Numbered from the stretch's first letter, positions 27,321 through 35,947 are shown. The stretch is DNA of 64,000 bases from a bacterium 1XD21-13 (GCA_009917555.1 QZDX01000004.1:62001-126000), one strand, 5' to 3'. Notes: a model not told the origin generated them from the sequence alone. Made by a program: numbers and translations.

Positions 27321-27450
27321 GGTAAAGTCACAAAGGCGCACGAGAGGAACTTTCATGAGTGCCCTTTCGAATGAAAGTTTCTCTCACTACAAGTGTGCCG
27401 AAGCGACTTTACCCTTCAGTGCTGTCGCGCAGCGACTTAAAAATAGGAGG
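27321..27450 (+). repeat. Structured leader repeat, copy 1 (before glmS)
   Basis: This is one of three copies of the same element; the others start at 32078 and 36018. Nested inverted arms are: outer GGTAAAGTCAC 27321-27331 with GCGACTTTACC 27403-27413 (one mismatch); middle GGCGCAC 27335-27341 with GTGTGCC 27393-27399; inner 15-base arms 27342-27356 and 27371-27385 around a 14-base loop. A terminal hairpin GTCGC-GCA-GCGAC lies at 27424-27436. The element ends in AATAGGAGG, the glmS Shine-Dalgarno. It is 5' leader-like, structured and conserved in position. I see no glmS ribozyme core here. Confidence 0.9.
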
Positions 27451-27459
27451 AATAAATAT
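27355..27459 (+). other. In-frame upstream start inside the repeat, reading into glmS
   Basis: An ATG at 27355 lies 7 bases after AGAGG and opens 35 codons without a stop, in frame with the glmS ATG at 27460. Similar short frames occur in the other two repeat copies. Starting here would bury the GlmS N-terminal cysteine, so this is not the enzyme start. It may be a leader peptide frame or chance. Confidence 0.35.
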
Positions 27460-29286
27460 ATGTGTGGAATTGTTGGCTATATTGGAAGAGAACAGGCGGC
27501 GCCCATTCTGCTGGACGGACTGTCCAAGCTGGAGTATCGAGGCTATGATTCGGCCGGAATCGCCATCTACAACGGGGAGGAGATCAAGGTTGTAAAGGCT
27601 AAAGGACGCTTAAAGGTGTTAAGTGAGATGACTCATGACGGAGCGGCCTTGTCGGGAACCATCGGCATCGGCCATACCCGCTGGGCTACCCATGGAGCGC
27701 CCTCAGATACCAATGCCCATCCACATTTCAACGCGGATGAGTCCATTGTGGTAGTACATAATGGCATCATAGAGAACTATTTGAAGCTGAAGAAAAAGCT
27801 GGAGGAGCGGGGATATACCTTCCGATCCGATACGGACACGGAGGTGGTTGCCCACCTTCTGGACTATTATTACAAGGGAGATCCCTTAGAGGCTATTGGA
27901 AAATTAATGCACCGTGTAGAGGGTTCCTATGCCTTCGGAATCCTTTTTGCGGATCATCCGGGAGAAATCTATGCTGCCCGTAAGGACAGCCCCCTGATTG
28001 TAGGCTCCTCCCAGGGAGGAAATCTGATTGCCTCCGATGTTCCGGCGGTTCTGCGATATACAAGAAGCGTTTATTATATTCAGAATCAGGAGATTGTGAA
28101 GCTGACAGCAGATTCCATGACCTTCTACAATATTGATGAGGAGGAGATTGAGAAGGAGCCGGTAACCATTGAGTGGGATATCAATGCGGCGGAAAAGGGC
28201 GGCTATGAGCATTTTATGCTCAAGGAGATCTATGAGCAGCCCAAGGCTGTGCGGGATACCTTCAGTCCCCGCCTAAAGGATGGAAGGATTGTGATTGAGG
28301 AGCTGGGCATGAGCGATGAGGAGCTTCGGGAAGTGAAAAAGCTCTGCATTGTGGCCTGCGGCTCCGCTTATCACACAGGGATGACCTGCAAGTACATCTT
28401 TGAGGGGCTGGCAAGAGTTCCGGTTGAGGTAGATCTGGCCAGTGAGTTCCGCTACCGCAATCCCATATTGGAGGAAGGAACCCTGGTGGTGATCATCAGC
28501 CAGTCAGGAGAGACTGCCGATTCTCTGGCAGCTCTTCGGGAGGCCAAGGCCAAGGGAAGACGGGTGCTTGCTATCGTAAATGTAGTGGGAAGCTCCATTG
28601 CCCGTGAGGCGGACAATGTGATGTATACCTGGGCGGGACCGGAGATTGCGGTAGCCACAACAAAGGCCTACAGCACCCAGCTGATTGCCCAATATCTGCT
28701 GGCTATGAAGCTGGCCCAGGTGCGGGGAACCATAACCGGCAAGGAGTTTCAGGAAATGATGGCGGATCTGGAGCGGCTGCCGGCTCAGATAGAGCTGCTT
28801 TTGGGCAATAAAGAGCGGATTCAGAAATTTGCCAACCGTTACCTGGCGGCAAAGGATGTATTCTTTATTGGACGGGGACTGGACTATGCCATTTCCATGG
28901 AGGGCTCTCTGAAGCTCAAGGAGACCTCCTACATCCATTCCGAGGCCTGCGCTGCGGGAGAACTCAAGCACGGAACCATCTCTCTGATTGAGGAGGGAAC
29001 TCTGGTTGCGGCTGTGGTCACACAGGATCAGCTCCTGCCCAAAATGGTGAGCAATATTGTGGAGGTGCGGACCAGGGGAGCCTTCGTCATGGCAGTCACA
29101 AATGTAGGAAATGTGGAGATTGAAAAAAATGCGGATTATGTCATTTATATTCCCAAGACAAATCCTTATTTTACAAATTCTCTGGCTATCATTCCTTTGC
29201 AGCTGTTTGCCTACTATATTTCCATTGGCAGAGGCTGTGATGTAGATAAGCCCCGGAACCTGGCAAAATCAGTAACCGTAGAGTAA
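27460..29286 (+). CDS. glmS: Glutamine--fructose-6-phosphate aminotransferase (isomerising)
   Basis: The 608-residue enzyme makes glucosamine-6-phosphate, the entry to UDP-GlcNAc and wall synthesis. The N-terminal glutaminase domain begins MCGIVGYIG with the catalytic cysteine exposed after Met removal, plus GHTRWATHG and VHNGIIENY. Two SIS domains follow (CGSAYHTGM, SQSGETADS, GRGLDYAISMEGSLKLKETSYIHSEA) and the typical end PRNLAKSVTVE. ATG 27460 with AGGAGG 9 bases upstream is fixed by the need for Cys1. The leader is the structured repeat instead of a recognisable glmS ribozyme. Confidence 0.96.
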   Translation: MCGIVGYIGREQAAPILLDGLSKLEYRGYDSAGIAIYNGEEIKVVKAKGRLKVLSEMTHDGAALSGTIGIGHTRWATHGAPSDTNAHPHFNADESIVVVHNGIIENYLKLKKKLEERGYTFRSDTDTEVVAHLLDYYYKGDPLEAIGKLMHRVEGSYAFGILFADHPGEIYAARKDSPLIVGSSQGGNLIASDVPAVLRYTRSVYYIQNQEIVKLTADSMTFYNIDEEEIEKEPVTIEWDINAAEKGGYEHFMLKEIYEQPKAVRDTFSPRLKDGRIVIEELGMSDEELREVKKLCIVACGSAYHTGMTCKYIFEGLARVPVEVDLASEFRYRNPILEEGTLVVIISQSGETADSLAALREAKAKGRRVLAIVNVVGSSIAREADNVMYTWAGPEIAVATTKAYSTQLIAQYLLAMKLAQVRGTITGKEFQEMMADLERLPAQIELLLGNKERIQKFANRYLAAKDVFFIGRGLDYAISMEGSLKLKETSYIHSEACAAGELKHGTISLIEEGTLVAAVVTQDQLLPKMVSNIVEVRTRGAFVMAVTNVGNVEIEKNADYVIYIPKTNPYFTNSLAIIPLQLFAYYISIGRGCDVDKPRNLAKSVTVE

Positions 29287-29358
29287 GCGTTTGCGCACCT
29301 GCTGCCTTGCGAGCAGGGCTGTGCCGGATACATCAAGATAAGATAAGGGAGAGCTGAC

Positions 29359-30285
29359 ATGATCAACAAACTCATTGCAAAAATTCAAAAAACACAGGCA
29401 CCGATTGTAATCGGGCTGGACCCCATGCTGGGCTACATACCGGAGCACATTCAAAAGAAGGCTTTTGCGGAATATGGAGAGACTCTGGCGGGAGCGGCGG
29501 AGGCCATCTGGCAGTTTAATAAGGAGATAGTAGATAAGACCTGGGATTTGGTTCCGGCGGTAAAGCCCCAGATTGCCATGTATGAGCAGTTTGGCATTGA
29601 GGGACTTAAGGCATATCAGAAAACCATAGATTATTGCCACACAAAGGATTTGGTGGTCATTGGTGATGTTAAGCGAGGAGATATCGGCTCCACCTCAGCG
29701 GCCTACGCCACAGCACATCTGGGAAAGATCCAGGTGGGCAGCAAGTGCTATACGGCCTTCAATGAGGATTTTGCCACAGTGAACCCTTATCTGGGGAGTG
29801 ATGGGGTGAAGCCGTTTATTGAGGTGTGCCAGGAGGAGGGAAAGGGCCTCTTTATCCTGGTGAAAACCTCTAACCCATCCAGCGGAGAATTTCAGGATCG
29901 CCTGATTGACGGGCGTCCCCTCTACGAGCTTGTGGGCGAGAAGGTGGCTGAGTGGGGAGAGGAGCATATGGGAGACAACTACAGCTATATTGGAGCCGTA
30001 GTGGGCGCAACCTACCCGGAGATGGGCAAGGCATTGAGAAGGATCATGCCTAAGACCTTCATTTTAGTTCCCGGCTACGGGGCGCAGGGAGGAACCGGAA
30101 AGGATCTGGTGCATTTTTTCAATTCCGATGGCTTAGGCGCCATTGTGAATTCCTCCCGTGGAATTATTGCGGCCTATAAGCAGGAGAAATATGCGGCCTT
30201 CGGCCCGGAGCATTTTGCGGATGCGTCCAGAGCCGCTGTGGAGGATATGGTGGCGGACATCCGGCAGGCTTTGGAGGCAGGGTAA
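29359..30285 (+). CDS. pyrF: Orotidine-5'-phosphate decarboxylase (type 2)
   Basis: The 308-residue enzyme converts OMP to UMP, the last step of UMP synthesis. The active-site motif VIGDVKRGDIGSTSAAYA near residues 98-115 and the longer form mark the type 2 PyrF family. PVIGLDPML at the N-terminus and LVPGYGAQGG near 235 complete the phosphate-binding barrel. GGGAGAG precedes the ATG. It lies 73 bases behind glmS and starts the pyrF-pyrK-pyrD group. No promoter is obvious in the short gap. Confidence 0.95.
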   Translation: MINKLIAKIQKTQAPIVIGLDPMLGYIPEHIQKKAFAEYGETLAGAAEAIWQFNKEIVDKTWDLVPAVKPQIAMYEQFGIEGLKAYQKTIDYCHTKDLVVIGDVKRGDIGSTSAAYATAHLGKIQVGSKCYTAFNEDFATVNPYLGSDGVKPFIEVCQEEGKGLFILVKTSNPSSGEFQDRLIDGRPLYELVGEKVAEWGEEHMGDNYSYIGAVVGATYPEMGKALRRIMPKTFILVPGYGAQGGTGKDLVHFFNSDGLGAIVNSSRGIIAAYKQEKYAAFGPEHFADASRAAVEDMVADIRQALEAG

Positions 30286-30323
30286 ACGGTGAAGTATCAC
30301 GGAACTGAAATGGAGAATACTTT

Positions 30324-31094
30324 ATGAAATACAAGGAAACAGCGGTGATCAAAGAACAGAGGGAGCTTGCTACCGGTATTTACAGCATGTGGCTTCAGGC
30401 GGAAAGGATAGCCGGTGAAGCAGTGCCGGGCCAGTTTTTGTCCGTCTACAGCCGGGATGAGAGCCGGATGCTGCCCCGACCTATCAGCATCTGTGAGATT
30501 AACAGGGAGCAGGGAGCTCTTCGGCTGGTATATCGGATTGCGGGAAAGGGGACGCTGGAATTTTCCCAATATGGCCCCGGAGATTCCCTGGAGCTGGTAG
30601 GTCCCCTGGGAAATGGTTTTCCTCTGGACAAAGGATATGGGAAGGTATTTCTCATTGGGGGAGGAATTGGGATTCCACCCATGGTGGAGCTGGCAGCACA
30701 GCTACCTGGGGAGAAGCAGATAGTGGCTGGCTATCGGAACCATGAGCTTTTTCTGAAGGAGGAGCTAGAGAGAAACGGAAGCGTGTACATTGCTACGGAG
30801 GATGGAAGTGCAGGAACAAGGGGCAATGTGCTGGATGCCATTCGGAAAAATGGATTGAAGGCAGAGGCCATTTTTGCCTGCGGTCCAACCCCCATGTTGA
30901 GAGCCTTGAAGGCATACGCGGCGGAACATGGAATGGACTGCTACCTGTCCTTAGAGGAGCGGATGGCCTGTGGTGTAGGGGCCTGTCTGGGCTGTGTGTG
31001 CCGCTCTATGGATGTGGATTCCCATACGTATGTGAAAAATAAGCGGATCTGTAAGGATGGCCCTGTATTTGCGGCTGAGGACATTGAGCTTTAA
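30324..31094 (+). CDS. pyrK: Dihydroorotate dehydrogenase electron-transfer subunit
   Basis: The 256-residue subunit has an N-terminal FAD-binding ferredoxin-reductase fold (RPISICEI, LVGPLGNGF), an NAD-binding part (FLIGGGIGIPPMVELA) and a C-terminal [2Fe-2S] cluster motif, ACGVGACLGCVC with a further cysteine in RICKDGPVF. It passes electrons from dihydroorotate oxidation by PyrD to NAD. It stands between pyrF and pyrD as in many Firmicutes pyr operons. Confidence 0.95.
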   Translation: MKYKETAVIKEQRELATGIYSMWLQAERIAGEAVPGQFLSVYSRDESRMLPRPISICEINREQGALRLVYRIAGKGTLEFSQYGPGDSLELVGPLGNGFPLDKGYGKVFLIGGGIGIPPMVELAAQLPGEKQIVAGYRNHELFLKEELERNGSVYIATEDGSAGTRGNVLDAIRKNGLKAEAIFACGPTPMLRALKAYAAEHGMDCYLSLEERMACGVGACLGCVCRSMDVDSHTYVKNKRICKDGPVFAAEDIEL

Positions 31095-31103
31095 GGAAAG
31101 GGT

Positions 31104-32036
31104 TTGGTAAATAAGCATATGAAATATGGCACATGTGTAAATCTGGCAGGCGTAGAGCTGAAAAATCCGGTGATGACAGCCTCCGGGACCTTTGGCTCCG
31201 GCGCGGAATACAGTGAGTTTTATGATTTAAGTGCCCTGGGAGCAGTGGTGACCAAGGGAGTGGCGAATGTTCCCTGGCCGGGGAACCCCACACCGAGAAT
31301 CGCGGAGACCGCCAGCGGTATGCTCAATGCCATTGGCCTGCAGAATCCGGGAATTGATGTGTTTATTGAGCGGGATATTCCCTTTCTGCGCCAATTTGAT
31401 ACCAGGATTGTTGTGAATGTCTGCGGAAGAACCATCTCCGACTACTGTGAGGTCGTGGAACGGCTCTCGGATCAGCCCGTGGATCTTCTGGAGATCAACG
31501 TTTCCTGCCCCAATGTCAAGGAGGGGGGAATCGCCTTCGGGCAGAAGCCGGAGGCTTTAGAGGAGGTTACCCGTCAGGTAAAGAAGCATGCAAAGCAGCC
31601 GGTGATCATGAAGCTCAGTCCCAATGTGACCAGCATTGGAGAGATGGCACGGGCGGCGGAGGCAGGGGGAGCGGATGTGCTTTCCCTTATCAATACTCTC
31701 ACAGGAATGAAGATTGATATTCACAAACGGGCCTTTGCCCTGGCCAACCGAACTGGAGGTCTGTCCGGTCCGGCTATCAAGCCGGTAGCTGTGCGTATGG
31801 TGTATGAGGCGGCTCAGGCGGTTTCCCTGCCTATAATAGGAATGGGAGGTATTCAAAATGGTGAGGATGCTCTTGAATTCATTCTGGCAGGTGCTACGGC
31901 AGTTTCCGTGGGTACGGCGAATTTTGCCAATCCCTGTTCTGCCAAGGAGGTAGCGGAGGGGATTCGGGCCTATATGGAGCAGTATCAGGTGGAGAAGATT
32001 CAGGATTTGATAGGCGCCGTGGGATCTGTTTATTGA
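31104..32036 (+). CDS. pyrD: Dihydroorotate dehydrogenase B, catalytic subunit
   Basis: The FMN enzyme of about 310 residues oxidises dihydroorotate to orotate together with PyrK. Recognisable are LKNPVMTASGTFG, NVSCPNVKEGG with the catalytic cysteine typical of class 1 enzymes, KLSPNVTSIGEMA, LINTLTGMKIDI and GMGGIQNGEDALEFILAGA. A TTG at 31104 with AAGGA 6 bases upstream is used; the ATG at 31119 is an alternative start. The promoter of pyrE overlaps the stop codon. Confidence 0.94.
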   Translation: MVNKHMKYGTCVNLAGVELKNPVMTASGTFGSGAEYSEFYDLSALGAVVTKGVANVPWPGNPTPRIAETASGMLNAIGLQNPGIDVFIERDIPFLRQFDTRIVVNVCGRTISDYCEVVERLSDQPVDLLEINVSCPNVKEGGIAFGQKPEALEEVTRQVKKHAKQPVIMKLSPNVTSIGEMARAAEAGGADVLSLINTLTGMKIDIHKRAFALANRTGGLSGPAIKPVAVRMVYEAAQAVSLPIIGMGGIQNGEDALEFILAGATAVSVGTANFANPCSAKEVAEGIRAYMEQYQVEKIQDLIGAVGSVY

Positions 32037-32061
32037 AATGGCAGGTAAGATATGGTAGAAT
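32033..32061 (+). promoter_or_regulatory. Sigma-A promoter for pyrE, just ahead of repeat copy 2
   Basis: TTGAAA (32033-32038), 17-base spacer, TAGAAT (32056-32061). The expected transcript start (around 32068) lies about 10 bases before the structured repeat. The whole element would therefore be the 5' end of the pyrE mRNA. Confidence 0.7.
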
Positions 32062-32077
32062 CAGGGAGCGTAGGAAC

Positions 32078-32205
32078 GGTAAAGTCGCAAAGGCGCACGA
32101 GAGGAACTTTCATGAGGGTCCTTTCGAATGAAAGTTCCTCTCCCTACAAGTGTGCCGAAGCGACTTTACCCTTTAGTGCCATCGCGCAGCGATTTTAAAT
32201 AGGAG
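32078..32205 (+). repeat. Structured leader repeat, copy 2 (before pyrE)
   Basis: Outer arms GGTAAAGTCGC 32078-32088 and GCGACTTTACC 32160-32170 pair perfectly. Middle arms GGCGCAC 32092-32098 and GTGTGCC 32150-32156 pair with one G-U. Inner 15-base arms 32099-32113 and 32128-32142 pair perfectly around a 14-base loop. The terminal hairpin is ATCGC-GCA-GCGAT 32181-32193. In copy 1 the closing pair of this hairpin is G-C instead of A-T, a compensatory change. The element ends in AATAGGAG, the pyrE ribosome binding site. Confidence 0.92.
32112..32198 (+). other. Short leader ORF in repeat copy 2
   Basis: ATG at 32112 preceded by AGAGG (7-base spacing) opens 28 codons ending at TAA 32196-32198, within the 3' side of the element. 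Homologous frames start at 27355 and 36052. Most differences between copies change the amino acid, so coding selection is not evident. Confidence 0.3.
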
Positions 32206-32211
32206 AAAGAT

Positions 32212-32886
32212 ATGGAACAGTACAAAAGAGAATTTATTGAATTTATGATAGACTGTCAGGTGTTGAAATTCGGTGATTTTGTTACAAAGAGCGGAAGAAA
32301 AACCCCCTTTTTTGTGAATACGGGCTTTTACCGTACCGGCTCTCAGCTTCGCAGGCTGGGAGAGTACTATGCCAGGGCTATTAAGGAGGCCTTTGGTCTG
32401 GACTTTGACGTGCTCTTCGGACCGGCCTACAAGGGAATTCCTCTGACCGTGGCTGCCTCCATGGCCATCAGCGAGCTTTACGGCACAGACATCCGCTACT
32501 GCTCCAACCGCAAGGAGGTAAAGGACCATGGGGATAAGGGAATCCTTCTGGGAAGCCCCATGGCGGATGGGGATCGGATCGTAATCATTGAGGACGTAAC
32601 CACGGCGGGAACCTCCATTGAGGAGACACTGCCCATTATTCGAGCTCAGGGGGAGGTAAGCCCCATAGGTCTGGTGGTATCCGTAGATCGTATGGAGCGG
32701 GGCCAGGGAGAAAAGAGCGCCCTCCAGGAGATTCAGGAAAAGTACGGACTTAAAACCACAGCCATCGTAACCATGGCCGAGGTGGTGGAGCATCTTTACA
32801 ATCATCCCTATAAAGGGAGGATTATCATAGACGATACATTAAAAGAAGTAATTGACGCATACTACTTAAAGTATGGAGTAAAATAA
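32212..32886 (+). CDS. pyrE: Orotate phosphoribosyltransferase
   Basis: The 224-residue enzyme joins orotate to PRPP to give OMP. The PRPP-binding motif is VIIEDVTTAGTSIEE near residues 124-138, and GPAYKGIPL near 64 and RKEVKDHGDKG near 103 are typical for PyrE. AGGAGA lies 6 bases ahead of the ATG, at the end of the structured repeat. Although adjacent to pyrFKD it has its own promoter and leader, so it may be controlled separately. Confidence 0.95.
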   Translation: MEQYKREFIEFMIDCQVLKFGDFVTKSGRKTPFFVNTGFYRTGSQLRRLGEYYARAIKEAFGLDFDVLFGPAYKGIPLTVAASMAISELYGTDIRYCSNRKEVKDHGDKGILLGSPMADGDRIVIIEDVTTAGTSIEETLPIIRAQGEVSPIGLVVSVDRMERGQGEKSALQEIQEKYGLKTTAIVTMAEVVEHLYNHPYKGRIIIDDTLKEVIDAYYLKYGVK

Positions 32887-32908
32887 GAGTGATAATGAGG
32901 AGGCTAAG

Positions 32909-33061
32909 ATGAACGAAAAGGCATATAAAACCATGTCAGTCATAGGCGCCGGCAACCTGGCAATCGGAATTATTCTTCTGGTTGTGGGTTTAACCACCGG
33001 AATTCTGACTATTATCAATGGCGGAAGGCTTCTGAAAGCAAAATCCGATCTGATTTTCTAG
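32909..33061 (+). CDS. Small membrane protein, 50 residues
   Basis: The short frame has a strong GAGGAGG site (32897-32903) and encodes a 50-residue protein. A long hydrophobic span, GNLAIGIILLVVGLTTGILTII, is followed by a basic tail with NGGRLLKAKSDLIF. I do not recognise a family. It is packed between pyrE and a VanZ gene, and with the next three genes forms a small-membrane-protein cluster. Good SD and dense packing support that it is real. Confidence 0.65.
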   Translation: MNEKAYKTMSVIGAGNLAIGIILLVVGLTTGILTIINGGRLLKAKSDLIF

Positions 33062-33076
33062 AATAGGGCGGAGTGC

Positions 33077-33556
33077 ATGAAAAAAGAATGGATTGGAAAG
33101 CTGCGTTTAGGCGGGCGGATATTACTTGGAATTTATCTTGCGTGCCTGATTTACTTTATGTTTTTTTCGGAGAGCTATGGACGGACGGAGCTCCATCGGG
33201 ATTATCAGTATAATCTTGTGCTGTTTCGGGAAATCCGCCGTTTCCTAAAATATCGTCATATCCTGGGAACAGCGGCAGTGGTCATCAATGTGGCGGGAAA
33301 TGTGGCGGTCTTTATTCCGCTGGGCTTTGCCCTGCCCGTCTTATTTGAACGCATCAGAAGCTTTTTGCAAGTGCTGATTTTATCCTTTTCCATAAGCCTG
33401 CTGGCGGAGACCCTGCAGCTTGTGTTAAAGGTAGGCTGCTTTGATGTGGACGACCTGCTCTTGAATACCATTGGCGGCTGTATTGGATATGTGATGTATT
33501 GGATCTTCCGCCGCTGTTTTTGGAAAAGAGGACAACATGGCAAAGAGAAGCTTTAA
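33077..33556 (+). CDS. VanZ-family membrane protein
   Basis: The 159-residue protein has four to five helices with the VanZ pattern: YFMFFSESYGR, YNLVLFREIRRFL, NVAGNVAVFIPLGFALPVLF, LLAETLQLVLKVGCFDVDDLLLNTIGGCIGY. VanZ relatives are linked to teicoplanin resistance in one operon, but most chromosomal copies have unknown roles. The FDVDDLLLNT motif is intact. It overlaps the next gene by 20 bases. Confidence 0.88.
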   Translation: MKKEWIGKLRLGGRILLGIYLACLIYFMFFSESYGRTELHRDYQYNLVLFREIRRFLKYRHILGTAAVVINVAGNVAVFIPLGFALPVLFERIRSFLQVLILSFSISLLAETLQLVLKVGCFDVDDLLLNTIGGCIGYVMYWIFRRCFWKRGQHGKEKL

Positions 33557-33848
33557 ATTTACGGATAAAAAGCATACGAAGCAGGGAATTGCGTCTTCTG
33601 TTTTGGGAATTGCCGCCCTTGTGCTGCTGACCGCAGGCGTTCTTCTGGCTTACCGCATGGCGGGAGAAGCCGGAGCGGCAGCTGGGCTCATGGGCTTTTT
33701 GTCCCTGATATTCTCCATCCTGGGCTTTGTCCTGGGAATACGGGGTTTTCGGGAGGACGAGGTATACTATTTTTTTTCCAAGGTTGGCGTAGGGCTCAAT
33801 GGAATACTATTTATTCTGTGGATGCTGATTTTTATTGCAGGCATGTAG
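33537..33848 (+). CDS. Small membrane protein, DUF6142-like
   Basis: The 103-residue protein starts MAKRSFKFTDKKHTKQGI and has three hydrophobic helices. The conserved basic start and length resemble DUF6142 proteins of Clostridia; this is from memory and tentative. It begins inside the VanZ gene behind AGAGGA and ends 10 bases before the aminopeptidase gene, so it belongs to the same operon. Function unknown. Confidence 0.65.
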   Translation: MAKRSFKFTDKKHTKQGIASSVLGIAALVLLTAGVLLAYRMAGEAGAAAGLMGFLSLIFSILGFVLGIRGFREDEVYYFFSKVGVGLNGILFILWMLIFIAGM

Positions 33849-33857
33849 GAGGCAGGA

Positions 33858-35927
33858 ATGGAAAAGGAAATGTGGAAGCAGGAATATGAGGAGATCCGGG
33901 AACGGTATGAATTGAGTATGGAGCGGGTGCGGGCGATGAGGTCAGAAACGTCTGTAGCTGCTCCCTTTTACGATTATTTTCAGAGAGTAGCGGAGTTTAT
34001 CGGGCAGATAGAGGAACTGACAGAGCAGCTTCAAAGGGATGCCTTTGCAGGAGCGTCCTTAGAGGAGTTAAAGGAGCTTAACAGGACCCTTTATGCTGAT
34101 GTGGTGCAAGATGCCTATGAGGAAAGCTATGCCTGCCCGGATACGGCGGTGAGACGGCTGGGGGAGGGCTATGGACAGCTTCTAAGCTTCCTATATACAG
34201 AGGTGCGGGGAATGATTATCTGGGCCTATGAGCAGCGATTCACGGATCTGACAGTTGTGACAGAGCTGTTTATAGAGATTTACAATGCCTTTGAGCAGGG
34301 AACTCCGGAGCTTTCCGGCCTGAAGGAAATGGTTTACTGGTATATCAGCGATTACTGCGATGTATGGATTCCCTATCGGATTCGAGAGCAGCTGGACCCC
34401 AGTCTTTCCTTTGCCAAAGATATTATCTGTCAGGCGGATTTGGCGGATGTGCGCTATCTGTATCGCTTTGGAGAATATATCACGGAAAATGAGCTGGAAA
34501 TGAGCCGCTTCCTGGCAGGACTTCCTCAGGAAGAGATTGAGGCAATGGCTTCCACCTTTACAGAGGGCTATCGGATGGGATTTGTGAATGCAGGCATTGA
34601 CCTTAGCCGGAAAAAAACCGTCAATATCCGTTATTCCCTGGGCTTTGAGCGAATTGTCCGGGCAGCCATAGAGCAGTTTAAGACCATGGGGCTGGAGAGT
34701 ATCATCTATCGGGAGGCAAGACACAGCATCAATCGCCGGCCTCAAGGAAATCCCGGTTACCAGAGTACGGCTTCTTCCAAGCAGTACCTTTATGATCACA
34801 GAGAGGACAGTGCTCTTTATTTGGACAGCAGGCTGGTGGAGCGCAGGCTTTCTGTCTTGAAGGCGGCCTATGAGGAGCATAAGGAGCTGGCAGCCGTTCA
34901 TGCAGGACCGGCAGTCATGGAGATCTTTGGAGAGCTGCCGTTTTTGCCGGAGAGCTCCCCGGCGGCCCTGAAGCTTGGCAGGAAGCAGCAGGAGCTCAAT
35001 GTCCGTTATAGCAGCGCAAGCGGTCAGATTGTCAATACCTACATTCCGGGGGACGAGCGGAGCTTTACCATCATTGCCTATCCCATTCCGGAAATAGGAG
35101 AACAGTTCCCGGAGATTTTTGCGGAGACAGTGAAGCTGAATACCCTGGATTATCATCTGTATCAGGAGCTTCAGCAGAAGTTGATTGATGCTTTGGATGA
35201 AGGAGAGTCCGTCTATATTGAGGGTTCAGGGAGCAACCGGACCGCCCTGACTGTGTGTCTTGGAACGCTTACGGACGCGGAGAAGGAATCCCTTTTTGAA
35301 AACTGTGTGGCGGATGTGAACATTCCTGTGGGGGAGGTATTTACATCCCCCAGGCTTGCGGGAACCAACGGCACCCTCCATGTAAGCGAGGTCTATTTAA
35401 ATGAGCTAAAGTATCTGGACCTGGAGCTGACCTTTGAAAATGGAAGGGTTACCGCTTATACCTGTGGAAATTTTGCCTCTGAGGAGGAAAACAGGGACTA
35501 TATCAAAACCAACCTTTTGTTTAACCATGAAACCCTTCCTCTGGGAGAATTTGCAATCGGCACCAATACCACAGCTTATATGGCTGCGAAGAAATATCAG
35601 ATTGGTCCACGGCTTCCCATTCTCATTGCGGAGAAAATGGGCCCTCATTTTGCCATAGGAGATACCTGCTTTTCCTGGTCTGAGGAAACGCCCACTTACA
35701 ATCCGGACGGAAAGCGGATTGTGGCAAAGGACAATGAATGCTCCATCCTTCGCAAGGAGGATGTGTCGAAGGCCTATTTTAACTGTCATACGGACATTAC
35801 AATTCCCTATGATGAGCTGGGCTGTATCCGGGTAAACCGCAGGGATGGAAGCACCTGCTCCATCATTGAGGGGGGACGCTTTGTGCTGCCGGGAACCGAG
35901 GCCCTGAACGAACCGTTTGATGCATAG
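33858..35927 (+). CDS. M29-family metallo-aminopeptidase with N-terminal extension
   Basis: The C-terminal 370 residues of this 689-residue protein match M29 (AmpS/PepS) aminopeptidases. They show VPVGEVFTSPRLAGTNGTLHV-type residues, LGEFAIGTNTTAYM, ILIAEKMGPHFAIGDT and CHTDITIPYDELGCI, giving the glutamate, histidine and aspartate metal ligands. Typical M29 enzymes are near 400 residues, so about 300 N-terminal residues are extra. They are mainly helical and not recognised. The protein likely trims peptides in the cytoplasm. It is last in the small-membrane-protein group. Confidence 0.85.
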   Translation: MEKEMWKQEYEEIRERYELSMERVRAMRSETSVAAPFYDYFQRVAEFIGQIEELTEQLQRDAFAGASLEELKELNRTLYADVVQDAYEESYACPDTAVRRLGEGYGQLLSFLYTEVRGMIIWAYEQRFTDLTVVTELFIEIYNAFEQGTPELSGLKEMVYWYISDYCDVWIPYRIREQLDPSLSFAKDIICQADLADVRYLYRFGEYITENELEMSRFLAGLPQEEIEAMASTFTEGYRMGFVNAGIDLSRKKTVNIRYSLGFERIVRAAIEQFKTMGLESIIYREARHSINRRPQGNPGYQSTASSKQYLYDHREDSALYLDSRLVERRLSVLKAAYEEHKELAAVHAGPAVMEIFGELPFLPESSPAALKLGRKQQELNVRYSSASGQIVNTYIPGDERSFTIIAYPIPEIGEQFPEIFAETVKLNTLDYHLYQELQQKLIDALDEGESVYIEGSGSNRTALTVCLGTLTDAEKESLFENCVADVNIPVGEVFTSPRLAGTNGTLHVSEVYLNELKYLDLELTFENGRVTAYTCGNFASEEENRDYIKTNLLFNHETLPLGEFAIGTNTTAYMAAKKYQIGPRLPILIAEKMGPHFAIGDTCFSWSEETPTYNPDGKRIVAKDNECSILRKEDVSKAYFNCHTDITIPYDELGCIRVNRRDGSTCSIIEGGRFVLPGTEALNEPFDA

Positions 35928-35947
35928 GGCAGGCAGATAATTTTTCA

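Noticed and set aside
27321-27450. Hammerhead or other known self-cleaving ribozyme in the repeat
   Set aside because: The internal loops (AAA/GAA, a 7-base bulge, a 14-base loop) do not contain the conserved hammerhead or glmS core bases I know.
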